Assembly: GCA_017792445.1 (NCBI GenBank)
Contig: CP051232.1
Coordinates: 4,004,001 to 4,068,000, forward strand
Direction: 5' to 3'
Length of the DNA: 64,000 nt
DNA from: Maritimibacter sp.
GTDB taxonomy: Bacteria > Pseudomonadota > Alphaproteobacteria > Rhodobacterales > Rhodobacteraceae
Shown here: positions 56,172 through 64,000 of the stretch, one piece after another
How the letters are laid out: every line of letters starts with the position of its first letter
Position numbering within the stretch: position 1 is the first letter of the stretch
Notes under the pieces: generated by a model
Told to the model about the DNA's origin: nothing
Database searches by the model: none
The model's input: the letters and a program-made list of their open reading frames with translations, nothing else
Position numbers and translations under genes: made by a program

Positions 56172-58997
56172 TCAGCGGCCCATCGACCACCAGCCGCGCC
56201 GCTTGGGCTTGGAAGAGTCGTCCGCATCGGCGGCGTCTTCGGCCATTGCAGGCTCGGGTGTCTTTTCCTCGGCCACAGCCGGAGCGCCTTCGTCAGAGCC
56301 CTCGTCGGTCTCTTCAGCGGTTTCTTCTGCAGTTTCTTCCGGGGCCACTTCCGCGACCTCTTCCGCCACCGGCTCCGGCTCGGCTTCCGACACCGGCTCT
56401 TCGGTCACCGCTTCGGGCTCGGCCGGGGCTTCCGCCACGTCCTCCGCCACGGGCTCTTCCGCGACGGGCTCGGCTTCCACGGGCGCCTCGGCGGCTTCCT
56501 CGGTCACCGGCTCGACCACGGGCTCGGCCACGGGCTCGGCGGGCGCTTCCTCGGCCACCGCCTCTGCCGCTTCAGGCTGGGCGTCGGCGTCAGCGGTGCT
56601 TTCCTCGGCGGTTTCCTCGGTCTTCTCGGCAGACTTGCGCGAGCGGGACCGCGAACGGCGGCGCTTCTTGGGCTTCTCCTCGGCGGCTTCGGTCTCTTCG
56701 CCCTCGGGCTTGGCTTCAGCGTCTTCGGCGGCCTCTTCCTTCGCAGGCTTCTCGGCCTCGTCAGAGTCGCCGTTGTCCTGCGAGTCCTGACCGTTGCCAT
56801 TCTCACCGGAGTCGCCGTTCTCGCCATTGCCGCTGCCACGACGGCGGCGGCGACGCCGACGGCGCTTCTTCGGCTTGTCGTCGCCGTTGTCGTCACTGGT
56901 CTCCTCGGTCTGGCTTTCTGCCTGATCCTCGGTGGTGTCCTCTTCCTCGGCCTCGTCGATATCGGCCATAAGGGCGGCGGTTCCCGAGACCACCGGCGCG
57001 GCTTCGGCCACGGGGCGGGTCGCGGTCTTGAACTTCTCGATGCTGAAGTCAGGCGAGATCAGGTGCGGGTCGGCCTCGATCCGGACCGACATGCCATAGC
57101 GGGCCTCGATCTGGGCGACGTGTTCCCGCTTCTGGTTCATCAGGAAGTTGACGATCCCGATGGGCGCCTTCAGCAGCACTTCGCGCGACTTGCGGCGGGT
57201 GCCTTCCTCTTCCAGCTGGCGCAGGATCGACAGCGCAAGGTTGTCGTCCGACCGGATCAGGCCGGTACCGTGACAGTGCGGACAAGGCTGTGTCGTCGCC
57301 TCGAGCATGCCCGGGCTGAGCCGCTGACGCGACATTTCCAGCAGACCAAAGCCCGAGATGCGGCCCACCTGAATGCGGGCGCGGTCGGTCTTGAGCTTGT
57401 CCTTGAACCGCTTCTCGACCGAGGCGTTGTTCTTACGCTCTTCCATGTCGATGAAGTCGATGACGATCAGGCCGGCAAGGTCACGCAGGCGCAGCTGGCG
57501 CGCGATCTCTTCCGCCGCTTCCATGTTGGTCTCGAGCGCGGTTTCCTCGATCGAGCCCTTCTTGGTGGCGCGGCCCGAGTTCACGTCGATGGCGACCAGC
57601 GCCTCGGTCACGCCGATGACGATGTAGCCGCCAGAGCGCAGCTGCACGACCGGGTTAAACATCGAGGACAGGTACGACTCGACCTGATAGCGCGCGAACA
57701 GCGGCATCTGGTCGGCGTAGTTCTTCACGTTCTTGGCGTGGGACGGCATGATCATTTTCATGAAGTCCTTGGCCACGCGGTAGCCGCCCTCGCCCTCGAC
57801 GAGAACTTCGTCGATGTCGCGGTTATACAGGTCGCGGATCGACCGCTTGATGAGGTTGCCTTCCTCGTAGATCTTGGCCGGCGCGATGGATTTCAGCGTC
57901 AGCTCGCGGATCTGTTCCCACATGCGCTGAAGGTATTCGTAGTCGCGCTTGATCTCGGACTTGGTGCGTTTCGCACCGGCGGTCCGGACGATCAGGCCCG
58001 CGCCGTCCGGCACGTCGATCTCGGCGGCGATCTGTTTCAGCTTCTTGCGGTCGGCGGCGTTGGTGATCTTGCGAGAAATGCCGCCGCCACGGGCGGTGTT
58101 CGGCATCAGGACGCAATAGCGGCCAGCCAGCGACAGGTAGGTGGTCAGCGCGGCGCCCTTGTTGCCGCGCTCTTCCTTGACGACCTGCACCAGCAGGATC
58201 TGGCGGACCTTGATGACTTCCTGGATCTTGTACTTCCGGGCTCTCGGCTTGCGCGGGCGGCGAATTTCCTCGGCCACGTCTTCTTCGGCGACGGACTCGA
58301 TTTCGGAATCAAGCTCGGTCGCGTGATCGACCGCGGCATAGGGCTGATCGTCGTCGCCGTTCTGCTCGTGCTCGTCGTCGTCATCGGCGCCGTCGTCCTC
58401 GTCATCAGAGGCCTCTTCGGCTTCCGCGACTGGCGCGTCTTCGGCCGTCGGCTCCTCGGCGGCGACGGTGTCCTCGGCGTCCAAGTCGACCGGGCCGGTC
58501 TCGGCGTCGTCATCCGAGCCGTCGTCAAGATCGACGACGCCCATGCCGGGAATGTCGTCGCTGGAAACGTCGCGGGGTTCCGACACCTCGCCGGTGGCGA
58601 CGGCGTCGTCCGACTTCACGGCCTCGGCCTTTTCGGACTTCGGCTTGCGGCGCGAGCGCGACCGGCGCTTCTTGGGCGCCTCGTCCTCTTCGTCGTCCTC
58701 CTGCGCCGCATAGGCGCGTTCCTCCGCAAGCAGCGCTTCGCGGTCGGCGACGGGGATCTGGTAGTAATCGGGGTGAATTTCGGAGAACGCGAGGAAACCG
58801 TGCCGGTTGCCGCCGTATTCAACGAACGCCGCTTGCAGCGAGGGTTCTACCCTGCTGACCTTGGCCAGGTAGATATTGCCTGCTAGCTGGCGCTTGTTCT
58901 CCGTTTCAAAGTCGAATTCCTCGACCTTGTTTCCGTCGACCACCACGACGCGGGTCTCTTCCGCGTGGGTGGCATCGATGAGCATCTTCTTTGCCAT
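56172..58997 (-). CDS. rne: Ribonuclease E
   Basis: 941 residues. The N-terminal catalytic half has the S1 region (EFDFETENKRQLAGNIYLAKV) interrupted by a roughly 180-residue acidic/basic insert (about 90-270), then the RNase H-like and DNase I-like parts (VAIDVNSGRATKKG, LAGLIVIDFIDMEERKN) and the zinc-link CPHCHGTG. The C-terminal half is low-complexity: an Arg-rich run (KKRRRRRRRRRG) and long Glu/Ala/Pro repeats, typical of the degradosome scaffold. It starts most message decay and tRNA/rRNA processing. ATG at 58997 is preceded by AAGGA. Confidence 0.94.
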   Translation of the reverse strand: MAKKMLIDATHAEETRVVVVDGNKVEEFDFETENKRQLAGNIYLAKVSRVEPSLQAAFVEYGGNRHGFLAFSEIHPDYYQIPVADREALLAEERAYAAQEDDEEDEAPKKRRSRSRRKPKSEKAEAVKSDDAVATGEVSEPRDVSSDDIPGMGVVDLDDGSDDDAETGPVDLDAEDTVAAEEPTAEDAPVAEAEEASDDEDDGADDDDEHEQNGDDDQPYAAVDHATELDSEIESVAEEDVAEEIRRPRKPRARKYKIQEVIKVRQILLVQVVKEERGNKGAALTTYLSLAGRYCVLMPNTARGGGISRKITNAADRKKLKQIAAEIDVPDGAGLIVRTAGAKRTKSEIKRDYEYLQRMWEQIRELTLKSIAPAKIYEEGNLIKRSIRDLYNRDIDEVLVEGEGGYRVAKDFMKMIMPSHAKNVKNYADQMPLFARYQVESYLSSMFNPVVQLRSGGYIVIGVTEALVAIDVNSGRATKKGSIEETALETNMEAAEEIARQLRLRDLAGLIVIDFIDMEERKNNASVEKRFKDKLKTDRARIQVGRISGFGLLEMSRQRLSPGMLEATTQPCPHCHGTGLIRSDDNLALSILRQLEEEGTRRKSREVLLKAPIGIVNFLMNQKREHVAQIEARYGMSVRIEADPHLISPDFSIEKFKTATRPVAEAAPVVSGTAALMADIDEAEEEDTTEDQAESQTEETSDDNGDDKPKKRRRRRRRRRGSGNGENGDSGENGNGQDSQDNGDSDEAEKPAKEEAAEDAEAKPEGEETEAAEEKPKKRRRSRSRSRKSAEKTEETAEESTADADAQPEAAEAVAEEAPAEPVAEPVVEPVTEEAAEAPVEAEPVAEEPVAEDVAEAPAEPEAVTEEPVSEAEPEPVAEEVAEVAPEETAEETAEETDEGSDEGAPAVAEEKTPEPAMAEDAADADDSSKPKRRGWWSMGR

Positions 58998-59574
58998 GTA
59001 GTCCTTGAGCACCGCACACGTGGCCCGTCGCCCGGAGGCGCGGACAGTTTGTGGATCGGTGTTTTCTGGGCGAAATCGGGCACGCGACGCGACTCGATGA
59101 CCGGCCCGTTGGCCAGCTCACCTGTCATGTATCGTCCTGCGCGCCTCATCGCGGTTCTTCTCCGGCGACCGTTATGCTGGCCGCCAACTAGGCCCGGCCG
59201 GTGTCGGCTTTGCGGGCGATTCCCCGGCCCCTGCGGGCCTGGTTTTGATCTCATGAGTTTCCCGGCGGGGGGCCGATGGTTGGAAAAACATGAAAATTCA
59301 ATTCGGTAGGCGAACACGAAACTGTCGTTCGCATCGCTCTAACATGTAACATAAGGGCGAATGTATCGCCATTACAATGACGAATGTGATCCGATCGTCA
59401 TGGTTCGGGAAACACTTGCTGCGGGTGAATGCCGTTCGGAAGATCGCGTCGCCTGACACGTCTTGGTGCGGCGTGGACTTACGCGACACACTTGTTCCGA
59501 ATGCGCGCGGCGCTTTGCGTCGTCAGCCGGTAGGACCCGCGCACCGTTCCGGCGCGCGGATCCAGTTCAATTCG
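58998..59574 (-). other. Long upstream region of rne
   Basis: This 577-base gap between the dctD stop and the rne start has no credible gene. A GGCCCC/GGGGCC-type hairpin lies near 59222-59242 and an AT-rich patch near 59280-59400, likely the rne promoter region. A leader of 200 bases or more is probable; RNase E autoregulates through its long 5' region in Escherichia coli, and a similar arrangement could exist here. Confidence 0.45.
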
Positions 59575-60906
59575 TCAAAGATAGTCGGACCGCTGTAGCC
59601 CGTACTTCGCCATCTTCTCGTTCAGTGTCCGGCGCGGCAGGCACAATTCATCCATCACCGCGACGATCGAGCCCTTGTGGCGCCGCATCGTGTTGTCGAT
59701 CAGCATCCGCTCGAACGCCTCGACATATTCCTTCAGCGGCTTGCCCTCGGTCGTCATCACCGGCTGCTGCTCGTCGCTTTCGGCCATCAGCAACGAGGCG
59801 ATGGTGCCGGTGCCGCGACGGTTTTGCAGCACCGCGCGCTCGGCCACGTTGATCAGTTGGCGAATGTTCCCCGGCCACGGCGCTTGCAGAAGCTGCGCGG
59901 CCTCCTGAGCGGACACCTGCGGCGCGTCGCAGCCGTATTCGTCGGCAAACTGTTCCGAGAAGTGTGTGAACAGCATCAGGATGTCTTCGCCGCGCTGGCG
60001 CAGAGGCGGCAGGGTGATCTTCATCGCGGCAAGGCGGAAGTACAGGTCGGGACGCAGCACGTCCTCGCAGGTCTTGCCCTGCTCTTGCAGGTTCGAGATC
60101 GCGACGATGCGGGTCTCGGCCGGCGTGCCCTGATCGTTCATCCACGACAGCAGCCGCGCCTGAAGCTCCTGCGGCAGCGCTTCGATGTCTTCCAGAACCA
60201 GCGTCCCGCCCCGCGCCTCTTCCAGCGCCGGAAGGCCGCTGCCGTCCTCGACCGGGCCGAACAGCTTGCCGGCCAGCGAGTCCTTGTCGTGCGCGGCGCA
60301 GGACAGCAGGACGAACTTCTTGCCCGCCTTCGCCCCCACCGCATGCAGCGCGTGCGCCACCAGCGTCTTGCCGGTGCCGGTCTCGCCGTCGATCAGCACG
60401 TGACCGTCGGCCTGCCCCAGATCGAGGATATCCTCGCGCAGACGCTCCATCACCGGCGACGCGCCGATCAGCTTCTTCATCAGCGTCGAGCCGTCCGACA
60501 GTTCCTTGCGCAGCGCGCGGCTGTCGAGGATCAGGCGGCGGCGCTGGGTGGCCTTCTTGGCCAGATCGGTCATCTTGTCGGGGTTGAACGGCTTCTCGAG
60601 GAAGTCGAACGCGCCGACGCGCATGGCCTCGACCGCCATCGGCACGTCACCGTGGCCGGTGATCATGATGACGGGAAGCGCGCTGTCCACGCTCATCAGC
60701 TTCTTGAGAAACTGCATCCCGTCCATGCCGGGCATCTTGATGTCGCTCACCACCGCGCCGGGATAGTCCGGTCCGAGGTTCTTCAGCGCGTCCTCGGCGC
60801 TGGCGAAGGTCTCGGTGTCGAAGCCGGACAAAGCCAGCCACTGACTGATCGACTGACGCATATCCTGTTCGTCGTCGATGATGGCGATCTTCATAGCCTG
60901 TGTCAT
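59575..60906 (-). CDS. dctD: C4-dicarboxylate response regulator DctD (AAA+ type, without GAFTGA)
   Basis: 443 residues: receiver domain with phospho-acceptor Asp55 (VVSDIKMPG), AAA+ domain with Walker A GETGTGKT (174-181), arginine-finger region RPDLYFRLAAMKITLPPLRQRGEDI, and a Fis-type helix-turn-helix (MRRHKGSIVAVMDELCLPRRTLNEKMAKYGL). The GAFTGA loop expected between residues 216 and 233 is absent (LFGPVEDGSGLPALEEARGGT), and Walker B reads LVLEDIE rather than FLDEI. The sigma-54 contact loop is therefore lost. It follows dctB by 12 bases. Confidence 0.85.
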   Translation of the reverse strand: MTQAMKIAIIDDEQDMRQSISQWLALSGFDTETFASAEDALKNLGPDYPGAVVSDIKMPGMDGMQFLKKLMSVDSALPVIMITGHGDVPMAVEAMRVGAFDFLEKPFNPDKMTDLAKKATQRRRLILDSRALRKELSDGSTLMKKLIGASPVMERLREDILDLGQADGHVLIDGETGTGKTLVAHALHAVGAKAGKKFVLLSCAAHDKDSLAGKLFGPVEDGSGLPALEEARGGTLVLEDIEALPQELQARLLSWMNDQGTPAETRIVAISNLQEQGKTCEDVLRPDLYFRLAAMKITLPPLRQRGEDILMLFTHFSEQFADEYGCDAPQVSAQEAAQLLQAPWPGNIRQLINVAERAVLQNRRGTGTIASLLMAESDEQQPVMTTEGKPLKEYVEAFERMLIDNTMRRHKGSIVAVMDELCLPRRTLNEKMAKYGLQRSDYL

Positions 60907-60918
60907 TTAGTTCTTACC

Positions 60919-62679
60919 TCATTCGGCAGCCTTGACGTCCGCATCGATCAGCGGAAGTCGCACTTCGAAAACGGCGCCGCCCACCCGTCCGTTCCTTGCA
61001 TATAGTCTTCCGCCGAGGTCCTTCACGATGCCCGACGAAATCGCAAGGCCAAGGCCGACCCCGTCGCCGGGGGCTTTCGTCGTGTAGAAGGGCTCGAACA
61101 GCGACTCGAGATCCTCGATACCGGGGCCGTTGTCGCGGACGGTGATGGTCGCGATCTGGCCTACGGTCAGAAGTATATCAATTGACGGGTCTTCCGTCTC
61201 TTTCGTTGCGTCCAATGCGTTGCGCATCAGGTTGATCAGAACCTGTTCCAGACGCAGCCGGTCGGCGAGGATCATCACGGGCTCGTCCGGCAACGAGCGG
61301 GTGATGCGGACCTTCCGGTTCTTCAGCTGCGGCTCCATCATCGACAAAGCCGAGGAAATACAAGCCCTTGCGTCCAAAGGCTCGACCGCGGTGCCGCCCT
61401 TTCGGGCGAAGCTCTTAAGCTGGCGGGTGATCGCGCCCATCCGTTCCAGCAGATCGTCGACGCGCTGGAAGCTGGTCAGCGCCTCTTCGGGGCGTCGGCG
61501 CTGAAGCAGCAGCTTCGCCCCGGCAAGGTAGGTTTTCATCGCGGCAAGCGGCTGGTTCAGCTCGTGGCTGACGCTTGCCGACATCTCGCCGAGAGCCGCG
61601 AGTTTCGAGCTTTGGGCAAGCGTCTGTTCGGCCACTTCAAGGTTCTTTTCGACCCGCTCGCGTTCGGCAATTTCCCGCTGCAGCGCTTCGTTTAGCTGGC
61701 GAAGTTCCGCCGTTTCCTTCTGGAAAAAGATCGACCGGGCCAGCGCGCGGCGGCTGGACAGGTAGAAGGCCCCGGCCAGCAGGATGGCGAAGAACATGAT
61801 CTCCAGCGCCAGAACCCCGTTCACCCGCTCGCGCACGCTGGAATAGGTGGTGAAGGTGATCATGCGCCAGCCACGGAACGGGATCCGATTTTCCAGCCGC
61901 ATCAGGGCGCTGCCGCGATAGAACGCCTCGGTCGGCAGCGCGGCCCAGTCGGCGGTGGCGCGGATGGCGCGTTCAATGGCCGACGGGGCCGAGCGCAGCT
62001 TCAGCGCCTCTTCCTCGGTTAGCCCGCGCCAGCGCGGTTCGGTCGACAGGATGATCGTGCCCTCGCTGTCGGTCACGATGACGGCGTCCGAAATCGTCGA
62101 CCAGCTTTGCTCGTACTTGCGCAGATCGACCTCGACCACGATCACGCCGATCAGTTCGCCGCCCGCCTCGATCCGGCGCGAATACGAGAACTGCATCGCG
62201 CCACTGTCATTCTGGACCGCGTTGAAGACCGTCTCGTTCGACCGCAAAGCCTCGATAAAATAGGGGGCCTGACGATGCGCGGATCCGATCCGGCCCCGGT
62301 CGGTGGCAGCCACGGTCCGGCCGCTGGCGTCGAGCATCATGATCGAGGCGGCGCCAATCTCGTCCTTCACCGAGATCAGACGCAGCGAGGTCTGACTGAA
62401 GTCCGCCGAGTTCAGCGCGCCGATCAGCACCGGGTCGCGCGACAGCAGCAGCGGCACGATCGAGTTCCGCTGAAGTTCGCTTTGCAGGTTGCCGGCGTAC
62501 AGCGTCTGCCGCACCTCGGCGCGGTTCTTGGTCGAGACGGTGTAGCGTTCGGTCAGGAACTGGTTAGTGAACCAGACCACGGCGACGGCGGCGCCGATGA
62601 AGACGACAAGCAACGCCCGCACCCGCCACGATAGCGCGGTGCGCACGGGGTCGTTGTGCACGTCTTTGGTCTCGGTCAT
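60919..62679 (-). CDS. dctB: C4-dicarboxylate sensor histidine kinase DctB
   Basis: 586 residues. Two membrane spans (near 17-38 and about 290-310) bracket a periplasmic sensor of the DctB type (SVKDEIGAASIMMLDASGRTVAATDRGRIGSAHRQAPYF). The kinase has a coiled-coil linker, phospho-acceptor His372 in ASVSHELNQPLAAMKTYLAG, N box LMRNALDATKE, and G boxes DNGPGIED and GVGLGLAISSGIV. It should sense succinate, fumarate or malate and signal to DctD. The transporter genes dctPQM are not in the window. Confidence 0.93.
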   Translation of the reverse strand: MTETKDVHNDPVRTALSWRVRALLVVFIGAAVAVVWFTNQFLTERYTVSTKNRAEVRQTLYAGNLQSELQRNSIVPLLLSRDPVLIGALNSADFSQTSLRLISVKDEIGAASIMMLDASGRTVAATDRGRIGSAHRQAPYFIEALRSNETVFNAVQNDSGAMQFSYSRRIEAGGELIGVIVVEVDLRKYEQSWSTISDAVIVTDSEGTIILSTEPRWRGLTEEEALKLRSAPSAIERAIRATADWAALPTEAFYRGSALMRLENRIPFRGWRMITFTTYSSVRERVNGVLALEIMFFAILLAGAFYLSSRRALARSIFFQKETAELRQLNEALQREIAERERVEKNLEVAEQTLAQSSKLAALGEMSASVSHELNQPLAAMKTYLAGAKLLLQRRRPEEALTSFQRVDDLLERMGAITRQLKSFARKGGTAVEPLDARACISSALSMMEPQLKNRKVRITRSLPDEPVMILADRLRLEQVLINLMRNALDATKETEDPSIDILLTVGQIATITVRDNGPGIEDLESLFEPFYTTKAPGDGVGLGLAISSGIVKDLGGRLYARNGRVGGAVFEVRLPLIDADVKAAE

Positions 62680-62725
62680 TGCGTCAATCTAGAGCCACGG
62701 CGCACCGCGCTCAAGCGCAGGGCGA

Positions 62726-63394
62726 TCAGGCGGGTTCCACCAGACCGGCGATTGCGCGGAAGACCGCCGCTCCGTCGGTGCCACCATGCGCTTCATCCAC
62801 AGCCCGCTCGGGGTGCGGCATCAGGCCCAGCACCCGGCGATTCTCGGACAGCACGCCCGCTATGTCCGCAACCGAGCCGTTCGGGTTGTCGGCATAGGTG
62901 AATGCGATGCGGTCGTCGCCCTGAAGTTGCTTCAGCGTCTCGGGATCGCAGACATAGTTGCCGTCGTGATGCGCCACCGGCAGGTGGATCACCTGCCCGT
63001 CCGAATACTCGCGCGTGAACACGCTGTCGGTCGTGGCGACACGCAGGCCCACGCTGCGGCAGATGAACTTCAGCCCCGAGTTCCGCATCAGCGCGCCCGG
63101 CAGCAACCCGGTCTCGGTCAGCACCTGAAAACCGTTGCAGATGCCGATGGCGTGGCCGCCGGCATGGACGAAATCGATCAGCGCGCGGGTGATCGGCGAC
63201 TGGGCCGCGATGGCGCCGCAGCGCAGGTAATCGCCGTACGAGAAGCCGCCGGGAACGCCCACGATGTCCAGCCCGGCAGGAAGCGTGGTGTCCTTGTGCC
63301 AGACCATCGTGACCTCGGCGCCAGCGCGCTCGAAGGCCACCGCAAGGTCGCGGTCGCAGTTGGAGCCGGGATAGACGATGACGGCGGCTTTCAT
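62726..63394 (-). CDS. purQ: Phosphoribosylformylglycinamidine synthase, glutaminase subunit
   Basis: 222 residues. It releases ammonia from glutamine for FGAM synthesis with PurL and PurS. The class I glutamine amidotransferase triad is visible: Cys86 in GICNGFQVL, and His-Glu in LMPHPERA. KAAVIVYPGSNCDRD is the typical start. GAGGAG precedes the ATG at 63394. The upstream frame beyond it belongs to the dehydrogenase shadow and is rejected. Confidence 0.96.
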   Translation of the reverse strand: MKAAVIVYPGSNCDRDLAVAFERAGAEVTMVWHKDTTLPAGLDIVGVPGGFSYGDYLRCGAIAAQSPITRALIDFVHAGGHAIGICNGFQVLTETGLLPGALMRNSGLKFICRSVGLRVATTDSVFTREYSDGQVIHLPVAHHDGNYVCDPETLKQLQGDDRIAFTYADNPNGSVADIAGVLSENRRVLGLMPHPERAVDEAHGGTDGAAVFRAIAGLVEPA

Positions 63395-63405
63395 GTGCGG
63401 TCTCC

Positions 63406-64000
63406 TCAGGACGAGAAATCGGTGATGACGGCGACGCCCGGCGGGGCGGGCGCGTCGAAGGCGGCAAGTTCGGTGCTGGCCTCTGACAGGCCGATGCGGC
63501 GGGCGATAAGCGGGGTCAGGTCCACCTGCCCGCCTTCGATCAGCGACAGAAGGCTTGGGTAACGGTGGGCCGGCATGCCGCGTGTACCATAGATCGCAAG
63601 CTGACCGGAATAGACGGCGTCCATCGGCAACGGCATCGTGACATGGCTTCCGGCGGGCATGCCCACCTGCACCATCCGGCCGAGTTTGCGAAGCGAAAGC
63701 AAAGCATTGCGGGTCGTTTCGGTGATGCCGAGCGCCTCGACCGCGACGTGTGCGCCGCCGCCGGTGATCTCGCGCAGGTGCGCCACCGGGTCGCCCTTCG
63801 AGGCGTCGATGGCGGCGTCCGCGCCAAGGTCCTGCGCGTGGTCCAGCTTTTCGCCCACCACGTCCACCACCGCGACCCGCGCGCCAAGGGCGCGGCCCAG
63901 CAGCATCGCGGACAGCCCGACGCCGCCGGTACCCCAGACGGCAAGCCATTCACCCGCCCGCAGCCCGGCGCGGCCGGTCAGAGCGTGCCACGCGGTCGTC
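63406..64000 (-). CDS. Zinc-type alcohol dehydrogenase (partial)
   Basis: The C-terminal part of a medium-chain dehydrogenase; the N-terminus lies beyond the window. The visible 197 residues include HALTGRAGLRAGEWLAVWGTGGVGLSAMLLGRALGARV, the NAD(P)-binding GxGGxG region, and LGRMVQVGMPAGSHVTMPLPMDAVYSGQLAIYGTRGMPAHRYP. The catalytic zinc ligands are outside the window, so the substrate and zinc content cannot be judged. It lies 11 bases before purQ in the same direction. Confidence 0.88.
   Translation of the reverse strand, partial: TTAWHALTGRAGLRAGEWLAVWGTGGVGLSAMLLGRALGARVAVVDVVGEKLDHAQDLGADAAIDASKGDPVAHLREITGGGAHVAVEALGITETTRNALLSLRKLGRMVQVGMPAGSHVTMPLPMDAVYSGQLAIYGTRGMPAHRYPSLLSLIEGGQVDLTPLIARRIGLSEASTELAAFDAPAPPGVAVITDFSS

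Noticed and set aside
55980-58886. A 968-codon open frame on the strand opposite to rne
   Set aside because: It is the mirror of RNase E low-complexity codons, with no start signal, no family match and extreme Gly/Leu/Arg composition. High GC keeps the antisense frame open.

Overview
The window is high-GC chromosomal DNA from an alphaproteobacterium, almost certainly a member of the Rhodobacterales (Roseobacter/Rhodobacter group). The evidence is the set of genes and their order: CtrA with an adjacent SciP (DUF1153), an RNase E with a long acidic insert in its S1 domain, rpsB-tsf near a LuxR-type regulator, a PstC/PstA pair with long extra N-terminal regions, a hydroxybutyrate dehydrogenase-patatin pair, and SpeD/SpeE. 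I cannot name the genus. There is no sign of a prophage, an integrated element, a CRISPR array, an insertion sequence, or an rRNA or tRNA gene. The region is core chromosome with dense, short-overlap operons.

Layout. 1-2.3 kb: a cut-off DsbA-like oxidoreductase, a 24-residue lipoprotein and a YejA-like peptide-binding protein. 2.35-2.46 kb: a compact orphan small-RNA candidate with its own promoter and terminator. 2.7-5.4 kb: 3-hydroxybutyrate dehydrogenase, a patatin phospholipase and a DUF502 membrane protein. 5.5-7.3 kb: the pseudouridine catabolism pair psuG-psuK. 7.3-9.3 kb: rpsB-tsf. 9.3-9.9 kb: a noncoding stretch with several hairpins, then a LuxR-family regulator. 11-18.5 kb: the phosphate regulon phoR, pstSCAB, phoU, phoB with a three-repeat Pho box. 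18.5-21.8 kb: a trans-sulfuration enzyme, gamma carbonic anhydrase, gmk, yicC. 22-28.9 kb: a PAS protein, a 40-residue membrane protein under a LexA-type box, recG, ligA, ctrA, sciP. 29-34 kb: mnmA, sufE, rnd, purN-purM. 34-40.7 kb: a P-loop ATPase, metA, a lipoprotein hydrolase, ppk2-tetR, a DUF2079 membrane protein, a DUF3237 protein. 40.8-43.6 kb: rplM-rpsI, then a MocR-type regulator divergent from a DUF1127 gene. 43.8-46.2 kb: speD with an unusual structured leader, a Nudix hydrolase, speE. 46.3-50.3 kb: a P450 coupled to a membrane hydrolase, ccdA, tusA. 50.4-56 kb: four envelope or surface proteins of uncertain role. 56-64 kb: rne, dctD-dctB, purQ and a cut-off alcohol dehydrogenase.

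How the parts work together. Nutrient sensing is prominent: the Pho system, the C4-dicarboxylate sensor pair DctB/DctD, and nearby polyphosphate kinase and hydroxybutyrate utilisation. Cell-cycle control (CtrA and its inhibitor SciP) sits beside DNA repair (RecG, LigA) and beside a tiny membrane protein with an exact GTTC-N7-GTTC element upstream. That element is the SOS operator of alphaproteobacteria, so the tiny protein may be a damage-induced membrane factor, comparable in concept to Caulobacter SidA. Spermidine synthesis is split into two transcription units. The SpeD unit begins with a 25-codon upstream reading frame that exactly spans a foldable RNA with two mutually exclusive stems.

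The items I consider most worth a second look are the LexA-box small protein (22951-23142), the speD leader (43849-43928), the orphan small RNA (2351-2460), the hairpin-rich stretch after speD (44545-44828), the MocR/DUF1127 operator region (43289-43380) and the DctD that lacks a GAFTGA motif. All RNA structures were judged by eye, without energy calculation or conservation search.
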